From positions 1-28,260 of the IMG/VR virus record IMGVR_UViG_3300021197_000406: DNA of 28,260 bases; one strand, written 5' to 3'. Source of the stretch: a virus. A program made the translations under genes and the position numbers. Positions 1-7,197 of this stretch are shown piece by piece (positions within the stretch are counted from its first letter, which is position 1; each line of letters starts with the position of its first letter). The notes below the pieces were generated by a model. That model was not told the origin of the DNA. It was given only the letters and a program-made list of their open reading frames with translations, and ran no database searches.

Positions 1-243
1 ATGAAAAAAGAACTAATTGATGAGACAACATCTTTCCCTGCACTAGACATAAAGTCAGGTAATGAAGTTTATCTTGATTGTACCGATGACTTAGTACTGG
101 ATGTAATTCACCACAACGACGAGGTACACCCTAATGGGTACAATGTTATGGTTGAGGTTAATCAACCCTCGCGCAATATAAAGGGTGCAGAGATGCTAGT
201 TGTTTCTGTAGATGTTGATGATTGGGAGAACAATTATGAATAA
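1..243 (+). CDS. Hypothetical protein, 80 aa, may be partial at its 5' end
   Basis: An acidic protein of 80 residues that I do not recognise. Its ATG is the first base of the window, so no ribosome binding site can be seen and the true start could lie further upstream. The composition (many Asp, Glu, Val, few Cys or Trp) suggests a small soluble globular protein. It shares 8 bases with the next gene, so the two are probably translationally coupled as part of the dense early operon. No motif allows a function to be assigned. Confidence 0.7.
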   Translation: MKKELIDETTSFPALDIKSGNEVYLDCTDDLVLDVIHHNDEVHPNGYNVMVEVNQPSRNIKGAEMLVVSVDVDDWENNYE

Positions 244-613
244 CTTTCTAGACTTCAGTAACGCATTTAAAACTTGGCGTAAATATACGCCACCCTATTA
301 CGAAGAACTATTAGGTGAGGCAATTAGAAAGGATGCCGCATCTTGGCGTAACACCTGCACTAAAAAAGATATGTTTCCTACTATGTTTAGGGCAACTAAT
401 GTGCAGACTGAACGTACCGCCCAGGTATTGGCTGTTATAGATAGCTCTAAGCTACCACTAACGGCTATTGAGATTGCCAGGCAATGTGGCCTTGAACGAG
501 CTAACATGGTACGTGACGCATTATTGCGCGAGATTGGAACAGGTCGCATCGTTAAAGGTAACACACAATTATCCGCCAGTAGGCATACATTTATGAGGAG
601 AGAAAAAAGATGA
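236..613 (+). CDS. Winged-helix-like hypothetical protein
   Basis: A basic 125-residue protein. I place the start at ATG 236, preceded at 224-228 by GGGAG with good spacing, rather than at the longer in-frame start at 212. The second half looks like a winged helix-turn-helix: a helix around LTAIEIARQCGL, a turn, a second helix around ANMVRDALLREI, and a short strand region. This suggests a DNA-binding, possibly regulatory, role for an early phage protein, but that is inference from pattern only. The stop overlaps the ATG of the next small gene by 2 bases. Confidence 0.75.
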   Translation: MNNFLDFSNAFKTWRKYTPPYYEELLGEAIRKDAASWRNTCTKKDMFPTMFRATNVQTERTAQVLAVIDSSKLPLTAIEIARQCGLERANMVRDALLREIGTGRIVKGNTQLSASRHTFMRREKR

Positions 614-765
614 CATACCCTAAACCTGAGTGGATTAGATACAAGGTAGAACTAAACGATGCATATTGGGTGCAGATATATATCTATGCCCACGGAGAAC
701 AAATGGTCAGGGAGATACTTGACGATTACGTAGTAACCAAAATTGAAAGGATGGATAAAAAATGA
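610..765 (+). CDS. Small hypothetical protein, 51 aa
   Basis: A short gene of 51 codons that fills the space between its neighbours exactly. Its ATG overlaps the stop of the upstream gene (ATGA) and its TGA overlaps the ATG of the downstream gene at 762. A purine-rich GAGGAGAG stretch lies at about 595-602. The product is rich in Tyr and Trp and charged, and has no recognisable domain. Tight packing is the main argument that it is real. Confidence 0.65.
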   Translation: MTYPKPEWIRYKVELNDAYWVQIYIYAHGEQMVREILDDYVVTKIERMDKK

Positions 766-998
766 GTATATATTATGAAAACGTAAAGGTGTGGACAACA
801 CACATAAAGACAAGTGAATACAATCCTAAAACGGGAAAGCATAAACAGCTAAAAAAGCCAATAGTAACGGAGAAAGTACACGTAATTAATGAGACCGCTT
901 TTGATTTAGGTGAGTTGTATGAGTTAATTAGTTACGCAAAAAGACGGGATGTTTACAGTGCTGTTGACGTAAGTTTTACAGTTAAAGAGGGGCATTAG
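762..998 (+). CDS. Hypothetical protein, 78 aa
   Basis: A basic 78-residue protein with a Lys/Thr-rich N-terminal half and a more hydrophobic C-terminal half. I recognise no family. It starts inside the stop of the preceding small gene (ATGA overlap) and ends 4 bases before the primase gene, so it is part of the same transcription unit. Its place just ahead of the primase does not by itself define a role. Confidence 0.7.
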   Translation: MSIYYENVKVWTTHIKTSEYNPKTGKHKQLKKPIVTEKVHVINETAFDLGELYELISYAKRRDVYSAVDVSFTVKEGH

Positions 999-1002
999 AT
1001 AA

Positions 1003-1803
1003 ATGTTAAAACGTAAGATTATAGATTACATTAAAAGCTTAGACATAGAGGAGGGGCAGAGCTTTAGAAGAGACTGCCCCGACTGCAACGGTATCAATAC
1101 ATTTAGTGTTAGTAAAATTGATGGTGTAGTTAAGTATAACTGTTTTAAAGGTCAGTGTAATATATATGGCAATTCTTATGAAGGAATGACTGCCCAGGAA
1201 ATTATAAAAAAGATTGCAGAGTACGGTCATACAGATCCGTGTCCTACTATTTCTCTAATGGAAATACCAGAATATGTTATATATCCGACTAGTCAGCACA
1301 AACTATTATGGAATTTTATTAATCGTTGGGACTTACACAATGCAGAGCTATTGTATGACGTGAAGGATAAACGTGCTGTCTTCCCTATACGAGAGGATGG
1401 TAGGCTGATTGATGCAGTAGGCAGAGCCTTAGATGGAGCAATACCTAAATGGTATAGGTACACAGGTACATCCCAGGTGTACACAGCCTGCTCCGGTAAA
1501 CCAAATGGATCTGTGGTTGTAGTCGAGGACGTTATCAGTGCTAACACTATATGTAGTGTGTGTCCAAATGTCACAGGTATGGCTATCTTAGGTACATCAT
1601 TGAGTGTGAAACATATGGAGTACCTACAAGATTATGTGCTTATCATTATTGCACTAGACCCAGATGCGGCACACAAGACCTTGACGTACAAACAAGAAGT
1701 AGCGTCTTGGACGGGTGTAAGCACTATTGCCATGCGATTACAGGATGATATAAAGTATAAAGTAGAGGAAGACATTATTAAATTGAAAGGATTATTAACA
1801 TGA
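1003..1803 (+). CDS. DNA primase (zinc-binding domain plus TOPRIM), T7 gp4A-like
   Basis: A 266-residue primase that would make RNA primers for phage replication. The N-terminal zinc-binding domain has Cys25, Cys28, Cys47 and Cys52. The TOPRIM core follows: a hydrophobic strand ends in Glu175 (VVVVEDVIS), and the metal-binding Asp219-Pro-Asp221 sits after the strand VLIIIAL. It resembles the primase half of T7 gp4, but the helicase half is missing and is encoded separately at 3720-4946. The two halves are separated by an integrase and small genes. The stop overlaps the next ATG by 4 bases. Primase assignment is firm from the domain pair; template preference cannot be read from sequence. Confidence 0.88.
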   Translation: MLKRKIIDYIKSLDIEEGQSFRRDCPDCNGINTFSVSKIDGVVKYNCFKGQCNIYGNSYEGMTAQEIIKKIAEYGHTDPCPTISLMEIPEYVIYPTSQHKLLWNFINRWDLHNAELLYDVKDKRAVFPIREDGRLIDAVGRALDGAIPKWYRYTGTSQVYTACSGKPNGSVVVVEDVISANTICSVCPNVTGMAILGTSLSVKHMEYLQDYVLIIIALDPDAAHKTLTYKQEVASWTGVSTIAMRLQDDIKYKVEEDIIKLKGLLT

Positions 1804-2216
1804 CTAATTGGATAGAGCCTATTGGAGGTACTGCAAAACAGCGAGACTTAGTTAGTCGAGTAGTACACTTTTGCATTGACGAACTTATGCCGCGTATGCG
1901 TACATTAGATATAGAAATACTATTACGAAACATTAAGTCTGGTGCAAAAGGTTACTGTTTAATGGCTGACGACAAAAGGACTTTTGAGTTAGAGATAGAG
2001 AATAGAATGACAAATCAAGAAATAATAACTACAGTATGCCATGAGATGGTACACGTTAAGCAGTACGCTAGAACAGAACTTACAGAGACTGAGGGGTGTT
2101 GGAAGGGTAGCATACTTGACGCAGATACCTATGGGAACATGTCGCCCTGGGAAGTTGAGGCGTATGAGGCAGAGGAAATATTAGCACTTAAATTTAAAAC
2201 AAAGGAAGGAAAATAA
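1800..2216 (+). CDS. HExxH zinc metallopeptidase-like protein
   Basis: A 138-residue protein with the zinc-site signature His81-Glu82-x-x-His85 (CHEMVHVKQYA), followed about 35 residues later by an acidic helix (SPWEVEAYEAEE) that could supply the third ligand. This layout resembles the minimal SprT-like and gluzincin folds. The first 75 residues would form the usual helix and strand leading to the active site. It is coupled to the primase by an ATGA overlap, so it is expressed with the replication genes. Whether it cleaves a host or phage protein is unknown. The motif is clear, the substrate is not. Confidence 0.72.
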   Translation: MTNWIEPIGGTAKQRDLVSRVVHFCIDELMPRMRTLDIEILLRNIKSGAKGYCLMADDKRTFELEIENRMTNQEIITTVCHEMVHVKQYARTELTETEGCWKGSILDADTYGNMSPWEVEAYEAEEILALKFKTKEGK

Positions 2217-2218
2217 AC

Positions 2219-2446
2219 ATGAGACAAACTGAACAAGTACTAAAGCACTTAAAAATTACTGGTAGCATATCTAACAGAGAAGCTTTGTTAGACCACGCTA
2301 TAGCCTCACTGAGTAAGGTAATATCCACCTTGAGAGCAGATGGCTATACTATACTAAGTACGTGGCGGTCTCACCCAATAACTCGTAATCGCTACAAGCG
2401 GTACTGGGTTACAGATAAAAATAATATTGTAAAAGAGGAGAAATAA
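2219..2446 (+). CDS. Small helix-turn-helix protein
   Basis: A basic 75-residue protein built almost entirely of a winged helix-turn-helix: a first helix (EQVLKHLKITG), then SISNREALLDH, a recognition-like helix (ASLSKVISTLRADG), and a wing with a Tyr-rich strand (NRYKRYWV). It resembles the small HTH_39-type domains common in phages. It lies two genes upstream of the integrase, so it could be a regulator or a recombination directionality factor; that is inferred only from position. It begins 2 bases after the preceding stop. Confidence 0.72.
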   Translation: MRQTEQVLKHLKITGSISNREALLDHAIASLSKVISTLRADGYTILSTWRSHPITRNRYKRYWVTDKNNIVKEEK

Positions 2447-2448
2447 TT

Positions 2449-2577
2449 ATGTCTATGTGTGGCGAAATAGAGAACGTCGAGTATGAAATAAAGCAACTGT
2501 TAAAGTTGTTTCTAAAAGCTAACGAACGTCTAATTAGATTAAAGCAAGTAAAACCCCCTGAAGAAAGGAAAAAGTAA
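2449..2577 (+). CDS. Very small helical protein, 42 aa
   Basis: A 42-codon gene that exactly fills the gap before the integrase. GAGGAG at about 2436-2441 is a good ribosome binding site, and the stop shares one base with the integrase ATG (TAATG). The predicted product is one charged amphipathic helix (IENVEYEIKQLLKLFLKAN) with a Pro/Lys tail. No family is recognised. Given its place between an HTH gene and the integrase, an accessory role in recombination is possible but unproven. Confidence 0.6.
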   Translation: MSMCGEIENVEYEIKQLLKLFLKANERLIRLKQVKPPEERKK

Positions 2578-3497
2578 TGAGAGAATTAAGTAGAACTAAC
2601 TCTTTGGCAACAGCAGTAGAGTATTACAAGAAGTCGCCTAAGTTTTTAAGATTAGCTGATAAAACAAAAAAAGATTATGCAGAGCAACAGAAGAAGATCT
2701 GTGCTACTAAACTTTCTGATGGTGTGTCCTTGGGAAGTATTAAGCTGCATAAGCTGGCACTTAGGCATGTATCTTCTGCATATGAGCAGTGGTTACATGT
2801 CGGAACAAGGACGGCTAACATTAGATTTAGCGCACTATCCGTAGTAATAAAGTATGCAATGCAAAAAGAAGTGATAGATAAAAATCCTACTCTTGGTGTG
2901 ACTAAACAAAAGGATGCTACACGCAAAGTCTTATGGGATAAACAAGACATTATAAAGTTTTTAGATGTAGCGTATTCTAGAATTGAGTATAAGAGTATAG
3001 GTTTAATATGTCATATGGCATATATCTTTGGGCAACGTATTGGAGATATGCGTACATCAACGTGGGATAACATTGACTTCACTGCCGCCAGGGCAAACTT
3101 TAAACAATCCAAGCGTGGTGCAGAGGTTCATCTTCCCATACCTGCTCCTTTATTAAAAATGTTATGGGAGCAGAAGGAGGCTGTAGGTTGGGAGGGCCAG
3201 GATTATATATGCCCTAGACATAAGTCAAAGACCAAGGGCGGTAAACTAAAACCATACACCCTGCACGAGATTAGCTATCTAGTAACCCGTATAAAAAAGA
3301 AAGCTTCCTTACGGTCAGACTTATGGGCGATGGATTTGCGTCGAACAACTATTACTCAAATGGTAGAGGGAGGAGCAGATATAGCTAGTATTATGCAAGT
3401 GTCTGGTCATCAAAACCCCCAATCAGTAAAGCCATATTTAGTTAATACTTTTAAGGGTGCTTGCCAAGCACTATCCAAAAGGGATGCCTATGTATGA
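2577..3497 (+). CDS. int: Tyrosine recombinase / phage integrase
   Basis: A 306-residue site-specific recombinase expected to integrate and excise phage DNA. Residues 1-100 look like an N-terminal SAM-like core-binding domain. The catalytic domain follows with Arg154 (GQRIGD), Lys179 (QSKRG), Arg255 (MDLRRT), His278 (SGHQ) and nucleophile Tyr287 (KPYL), in the right order and spacing. The position usually held by the first His of the HxxR box is Met252, which is unusual. Its length fits the family. It sits inside the replication operon, between the primase and helicase genes, and not beside an obvious attachment site or tRNA. The family call is strong; activity is not certain because of the missing His. 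Confidence 0.9.
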   Translation: MRELSRTNSLATAVEYYKKSPKFLRLADKTKKDYAEQQKKICATKLSDGVSLGSIKLHKLALRHVSSAYEQWLHVGTRTANIRFSALSVVIKYAMQKEVIDKNPTLGVTKQKDATRKVLWDKQDIIKFLDVAYSRIEYKSIGLICHMAYIFGQRIGDMRTSTWDNIDFTAARANFKQSKRGAEVHLPIPAPLLKMLWEQKEAVGWEGQDYICPRHKSKTKGGKLKPYTLHEISYLVTRIKKKASLRSDLWAMDLRRTTITQMVEGGADIASIMQVSGHQNPQSVKPYLVNTFKGACQALSKRDAYV

Positions 3498-3723
3498 CAA
3501 TGCAAGAAATACAACTTGGTTGGGCAATAAGATCCGTGATCCACCAAAAACATACTTGGCATGTATAGGACTATGTAAAATAGGACGTTGGGGAGTAGTT
3601 AAAGAGTGTTGGAACAACGGTAAGTCACGACAAATGATTTGGTATCTTAGACCATTTCCTATGCGTTTTATCGGCTGGGATAGGCAAGGGGCATTTTTAG
3701 GAAGAAGAAGAAAGGTACGATGA
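3490..3723 (+). CDS. Small basic hypothetical protein
   Basis: A strongly basic protein of 77 residues, rich in Trp, Gly and Arg and ending in GRRRKVR. I choose ATG 3490 because AAGGGA lies a few bases upstream at 3479-3484; ATG 3484 or an earlier in-frame ATG at 3457 are alternatives. It overlaps the 3' end of the integrase gene and ends in an ATGA overlap with the helicase, so it is coupled on both sides. The high charge suggests nucleic acid binding. Small basic proteins beside an integrase are sometimes excisionases, but nothing here proves that. Confidence 0.6.
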   Translation: MYDNARNTTWLGNKIRDPPKTYLACIGLCKIGRWGVVKECWNNGKSRQMIWYLRPFPMRFIGWDRQGAFLGRRRKVR

Positions 3724-4946
3724 CAGAATTATCATTATTAAAAACTTTATTGAATAAAGAATTTTACGCACTACATAAAGGAATACGATGTCCCGACAAA
3801 ATATTTACTAAGGATGTTAGGAAAGTTAAACAGGCACTAGACTATGCAATGGAAACATATGACCAAGGTCTGTCGTTAGCTGACCTAGAGGCATTGTTCT
3901 ACGCTACAAACAAAACCCTTACTACTTCTAACAAAGAGCAGTATCAAAATATATTTAGAAAGATTGCTAACAGCAGTGCATTAAATAATGATGTAGCTAA
4001 TGAAGTAATCTCTAGAATGTTTCAGCAGGTAGTAGGACAAGAGGTAGCTAACATAGGTTTTGAGTACGTTAACGGAACACAAAATAGTTTAGAGCCATTA
4101 CGTAAAATTGTAGAGAATTATCAGGATGATTTTACGCCTAACTTAAAGGTGGAGTTTGAGGACATGAGCATAGATACATTACTAAAAGCTAACGAAACTC
4201 AGACGCAATGGAAGTTTAACATACCCACGCTCAGACGTAATGTTGAAGGCATCAGTGGGGGTCACTTCGTTATAGTAGGGGCCAGACCAAACACAGGTAA
4301 GACTAGCTTTCACGCCTCAGTTATTGCCTCTCCGCATGGGTTTGCAGATCAAGGTGCTAAGTGTGTTGTTTTATGTAATGAAGAGGCAGCAAATAGGGTA
4401 GGTTCACGCTACTTATCAGCCGCTACAACTATGTCTTTAGATGAGATAAAAGATAACTATGCCAAGGCTGCATTGAGGTATAATAAAGTTAGTAACAACA
4501 TACATATTAAGGATGCAACAGGTAAAGATTTAAGTTGGGTCGAGGCTGTAGTTAAGGCAACTAAGCCTGACATTCTGGTATTGGATATGGGAGACAAGTT
4601 TGCCCCCAGGACTAGTGACAAGTCAGATGTTTACCTTAGGGATGCAGCAATTCATGCTAGGAACATAGCTAAAGAGTACAACTGTTCCGTCTTTTGGCTC
4701 TCTCAATTAAGTGCTGCCGCTGAAGGTTTAGCTACCCCAGACCAGTCTATGTTAGAAGGTAGCAAGACAGGAAAAGCTGCTGAAGCAGACTTGATTATAC
4801 TAATAGGTAAGAACAGAATTACCGAAGGTAATGAAATGGAAGACAAAGAACGGCACATAAATATAGCTAAGAACAAATTAAAGGGTGGCTTTCATGGTCG
4901 CATCACTTGCCAATTGGCAGGGGACATAGCACAATACACAGCATAG
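3720..4946 (+). CDS. Replicative DNA helicase, DnaB/T7 gp4B type
   Basis: A 408-residue hexameric RecA-fold helicase that would unwind DNA at the phage fork. Residues 1-150 form a helical N-terminal region. The motor has Walker A GARPNTGKTS with Lys194, a Walker B strand DILVLDMGDKF with Asp289, a Gln-containing strand (VFWLSQLS), and a late conserved segment (GKNRITEG, then NIAKNKLKGG) typical of DnaB-type helicases. The primase domain of T7 gp4 is absent and is encoded at 1003-1803. The start is coupled to the preceding gene (ATGA). Confidence 0.92.
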   Translation: MTELSLLKTLLNKEFYALHKGIRCPDKIFTKDVRKVKQALDYAMETYDQGLSLADLEALFYATNKTLTTSNKEQYQNIFRKIANSSALNNDVANEVISRMFQQVVGQEVANIGFEYVNGTQNSLEPLRKIVENYQDDFTPNLKVEFEDMSIDTLLKANETQTQWKFNIPTLRRNVEGISGGHFVIVGARPNTGKTSFHASVIASPHGFADQGAKCVVLCNEEAANRVGSRYLSAATTMSLDEIKDNYAKAALRYNKVSNNIHIKDATGKDLSWVEAVVKATKPDILVLDMGDKFAPRTSDKSDVYLRDAAIHARNIAKEYNCSVFWLSQLSAAAEGLATPDQSMLEGSKTGKAAEADLIILIGKNRITEGNEMEDKERHINIAKNKLKGGFHGRITCQLAGDIAQYTA

Positions 4947-4957
4947 GGAGAAAACAT

Positions 4958-5104
4958 ATGATGTACGACAACTTAGAAGAGCCTCACACTACTTGCTTTA
5001 CCTGTGACGGTAGGGGAATAATTTATGAGGTAGAACATTTTCCTTCCGATCCAGATAATCGTTGTGTTAATGCTGAAACTTGCCCTGACTGCCATAAGGA
5101 ATGA
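4958..5104 (+). CDS. Small DnaJ-type zinc-finger protein
   Basis: A 48-residue protein starting at ATG 4958 after GGGAG, 11 bases downstream of the helicase stop; an overlapping longer frame start at 4907 is unlikely. It has a CxxCxGxG repeat (Cys13, Cys16, Gly18, Gly20) and a second CxxC (Cys42, Cys45), the pattern of half of a DnaJ central domain, which would bind one zinc. There is no J domain. The stop overlaps the polymerase ATG by 4 bases. The polymerase itself carries the same type of module, so the two products may be functionally linked; that is inference. Confidence 0.75.
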   Translation: MMYDNLEEPHTTCFTCDGRGIIYEVEHFPSDPDNRCVNAETCPDCHKE

Positions 5105-7155
5105 GGATTGTTTTAGATGTTGAGAACACAACTACTAAACGCAATGGCAAAATACATATGGACCCGTTTGAGCCTAATAACTTTTTGGTGCAGGTTGGTA
5201 CTAAAAATGTAGACATAGATACAGATAAACATCTGTTGACGTTTGATCATGTAGAATACCGTGATCATACTGGTGCTAACGCTACGTTGTTACAGGGCAT
5301 ACTTGACAAGACTACATTGTTAATAATGCACAACGCACAGCACGATTTAATGTGGTTGTGGGCATCCGGCTTCAAATATGATGGCGAAATATATGACACT
5401 ATGTTAGCTGAATACATTCTGCAACGAGGTCAAAAACAGTCTATGAAGTTGGCGGCATGTGCAGAACGAAGACAATTAAACTTTCAGAAGGACGATACAT
5501 TAACTAAATATTTTAGTGAAGGATACAACACAAATGAAATACCTCTCAAAGAACTTACCTTTTATCTTGATTGCGATCTTAATGTTACTGCCGAACTGTT
5601 CCTTGCTATTACTACCGAAGGATACGCCAAAAGCGAGTCCAACGGAATGGATAGAGTTCGAGCCATTACCTGTGAAGTCTGTAAAACCCTCACCCGAATG
5701 TATATGCGAGGGTTCCGGGTGGATAGAGTCGCCCTTCAAAGAGTAAGAGAAGAGTTTGAACAAGAAAAGACAAGCATTGAGGCTAGATTGTTTAAGCAGA
5801 TCCGTGATCTAATGGGGGATACCCCAATAAACCTAAACAGTCCAGAGCAAGTATCCCAAGTTATTTTCAGCCGAAAGATTACAGACAAAAAAGAATGGGT
5901 TGATTTGTTCGAATATACAAGTAGCGTATCTGAGTTTCGAGATGCGGTTGCAGCTAATAGTAAGTTGCTACGAAAGACTAAGGCATTTAGCTGTCCTACG
6001 TGCAATGGCGTAGGGAGCAGTTTTAAAAAGAAGAAGGACGGTAGTAACTTTAAAAAAGCTAATAAGTGTACTGATTGTTTAGCTAGGGGCTATCAGCTAG
6101 AGCAAACTAATAATTTGGCAGGGCTAGGATTTAACGCACCAAACAAGTCTTGGGTAAGTGCTAATGGTTTTAGTACTAGTAAAGGTAACTTGGACATACT
6201 CATAGCAACTGCTAGAACTAGGAGTATGATGGTTGCAATACAATTCTTAGAAGACATAAAGCGTTTATCTGCTGTGACCACCTACCTATCATCATTTGTT
6301 GAAGGCATAAGTAACTACACAAAAGAGGACGGCTTTCTCCATGTGTCCTTGACACAACATATTACGGCTACTGGTCGGTTCTCAGGACGTAATCCGAATA
6401 TGCAGAATATGCCTAGGGGCGGTACGTTTCCAGTGAAACGTGTCTTTGTATCCAGATGGAAGGGTGGTCACATATTAGAGGCTGACTTTGCACAATTAGA
6501 ATTTAGGGTTGCTGCATATTTGTCACAGGATGAGGTAGCTATGAAGGAGATAGATACAGGGTTTGATGTTCATAGCTACACAGCTAAAGTTATAACCGAT
6601 GCAGGACAGCATACAACACGCCAGGTAGCAAAGGGCCATACATTTGCCCCCTTGTTCGGGGCGAGTGGGTTTGGTAGAAGTAAGGCAGAAGCTGCCTACT
6701 ACAAACATTTTAATGATAAGTATCAAGGCATAGCTAAGTGGCATAAAACATTAGGTGAGGAGGCAATTAGACACAGAAAGATAACAACACCCTCCGGCAG
6801 ACAGTATGCTTTTCCTGATGTTGAACGTCGAATGAACGGGCAGCCATCATATTTTACTATGATAAAGAACTATCCTGTGCAAGGATTTGCTACAGGAGAC
6901 ATTGTGCCATTAGTTCTTCTTGAAATGGACAAAAGATTAGAGCCGTTAAAGTCGTGCTTAGTTAATACTGTGCATGACTCTACAGTGATTGATGTACATC
7001 CCAAGGAAAGAGAAGCGGTAATACAAATTATAGAAAAGATAAACGAAGATTTAGACCAAATAATAGAGGAGGCATATGATGTAAAAATGAATGTACCCAT
7101 GCTTTTAGAAGCTAAGATAGGCCCTAATTGGCTTGACACAGAAGACGTTTTATAG
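5101..7155 (+). CDS. polA: DNA polymerase A with internal DnaJ-type zinc module
   Basis: A 684-residue family A replicative polymerase. The proofreading 3'-5' exonuclease comes first: Asp6 and Glu8 (LDVENT), the MHNAQHDLMW motif, and a third acidic motif near YLDCDLN. An insertion at about 296-335 has Cys298-x2-Cys301-x-Gly-x-Gly and Cys323-x2-Cys326, a DnaJ central-domain half site. The polymerase domain has motif A (ADFAQLEFR, Asp462), motif B (Arg507, Lys511, Phe515, Phe519) and motif C (VHDSTV, His625-Asp626). Phe515 matches the discriminating residue of E. coli Phe762; Phe519 and Ser627 replace the usual Tyr and Glu. I recall that HMO-2011-type marine phages share the DnaJ insertion. The end of this gene also holds a promoter. 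Confidence 0.95.
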   Translation: MRIVLDVENTTTKRNGKIHMDPFEPNNFLVQVGTKNVDIDTDKHLLTFDHVEYRDHTGANATLLQGILDKTTLLIMHNAQHDLMWLWASGFKYDGEIYDTMLAEYILQRGQKQSMKLAACAERRQLNFQKDDTLTKYFSEGYNTNEIPLKELTFYLDCDLNVTAELFLAITTEGYAKSESNGMDRVRAITCEVCKTLTRMYMRGFRVDRVALQRVREEFEQEKTSIEARLFKQIRDLMGDTPINLNSPEQVSQVIFSRKITDKKEWVDLFEYTSSVSEFRDAVAANSKLLRKTKAFSCPTCNGVGSSFKKKKDGSNFKKANKCTDCLARGYQLEQTNNLAGLGFNAPNKSWVSANGFSTSKGNLDILIATARTRSMMVAIQFLEDIKRLSAVTTYLSSFVEGISNYTKEDGFLHVSLTQHITATGRFSGRNPNMQNMPRGGTFPVKRVFVSRWKGGHILEADFAQLEFRVAAYLSQDEVAMKEIDTGFDVHSYTAKVITDAGQHTTRQVAKGHTFAPLFGASGFGRSKAEAAYYKHFNDKYQGIAKWHKTLGEEAIRHRKITTPSGRQYAFPDVERRMNGQPSYFTMIKNYPVQGFATGDIVPLVLLEMDKRLEPLKSCLVNTVHDSTVIDVHPKEREAVIQIIEKINEDLDQIIEEAYDVKMNVPMLLEAKIGPNWLDTEDVL

Positions 7156-7161
7156 TATAAC
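7133..7161 (+). promoter_or_regulatory. Sigma70-type promoter inside the end of the polymerase gene
   Basis: TTGACA at 7133-7138 is a perfect -35 box and TATAAC at 7156-7161 is a 5/6 match to the -10 box, with an ideal 17-base spacer. Transcription would start near 7168 and serve the gene at 7198 and those after it. It precedes the widest gap in the replication cluster apart from the 12792-12870 region. Confidence 0.72.
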
Positions 7162-7166
7162 TATAA
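7150..7166. promoter_or_regulatory. Inverted repeat over the -10 box, possible operator
   Basis: TTATAGT at 7150-7156 and ACTATAA at 7160-7166 form a perfect 7-base inverted repeat around a 3-base centre. It covers the -10 box of the promoter at 7133-7161. It may be an operator for a phage or host regulator, or simply reflect AT-rich promoter sequence. Confidence 0.4.
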
Positions 7167-7197
7167 TTCTTTTCAAACATTACATAGAAAGTAAATT

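Noticed and set aside
2449-3723. Attachment site or tRNA fragment next to the integrase
   Set aside because: The region is fully packed with genes and I saw no tRNA-like sequence or suitable direct repeat; the site may be elsewhere.
3531-5810. AGATCCGTGATC occurs twice, near 3531 and 5799
   Set aside because: A 12-base match is expected many times by chance in a window this long, and the two sites share no context; not an attachment site.
5304-6354. Further TTGACA boxes at about 5304 and 6349
   Set aside because: They lie within the polymerase gene without a -10 box at 16-18 bases, so they were not called promoters.
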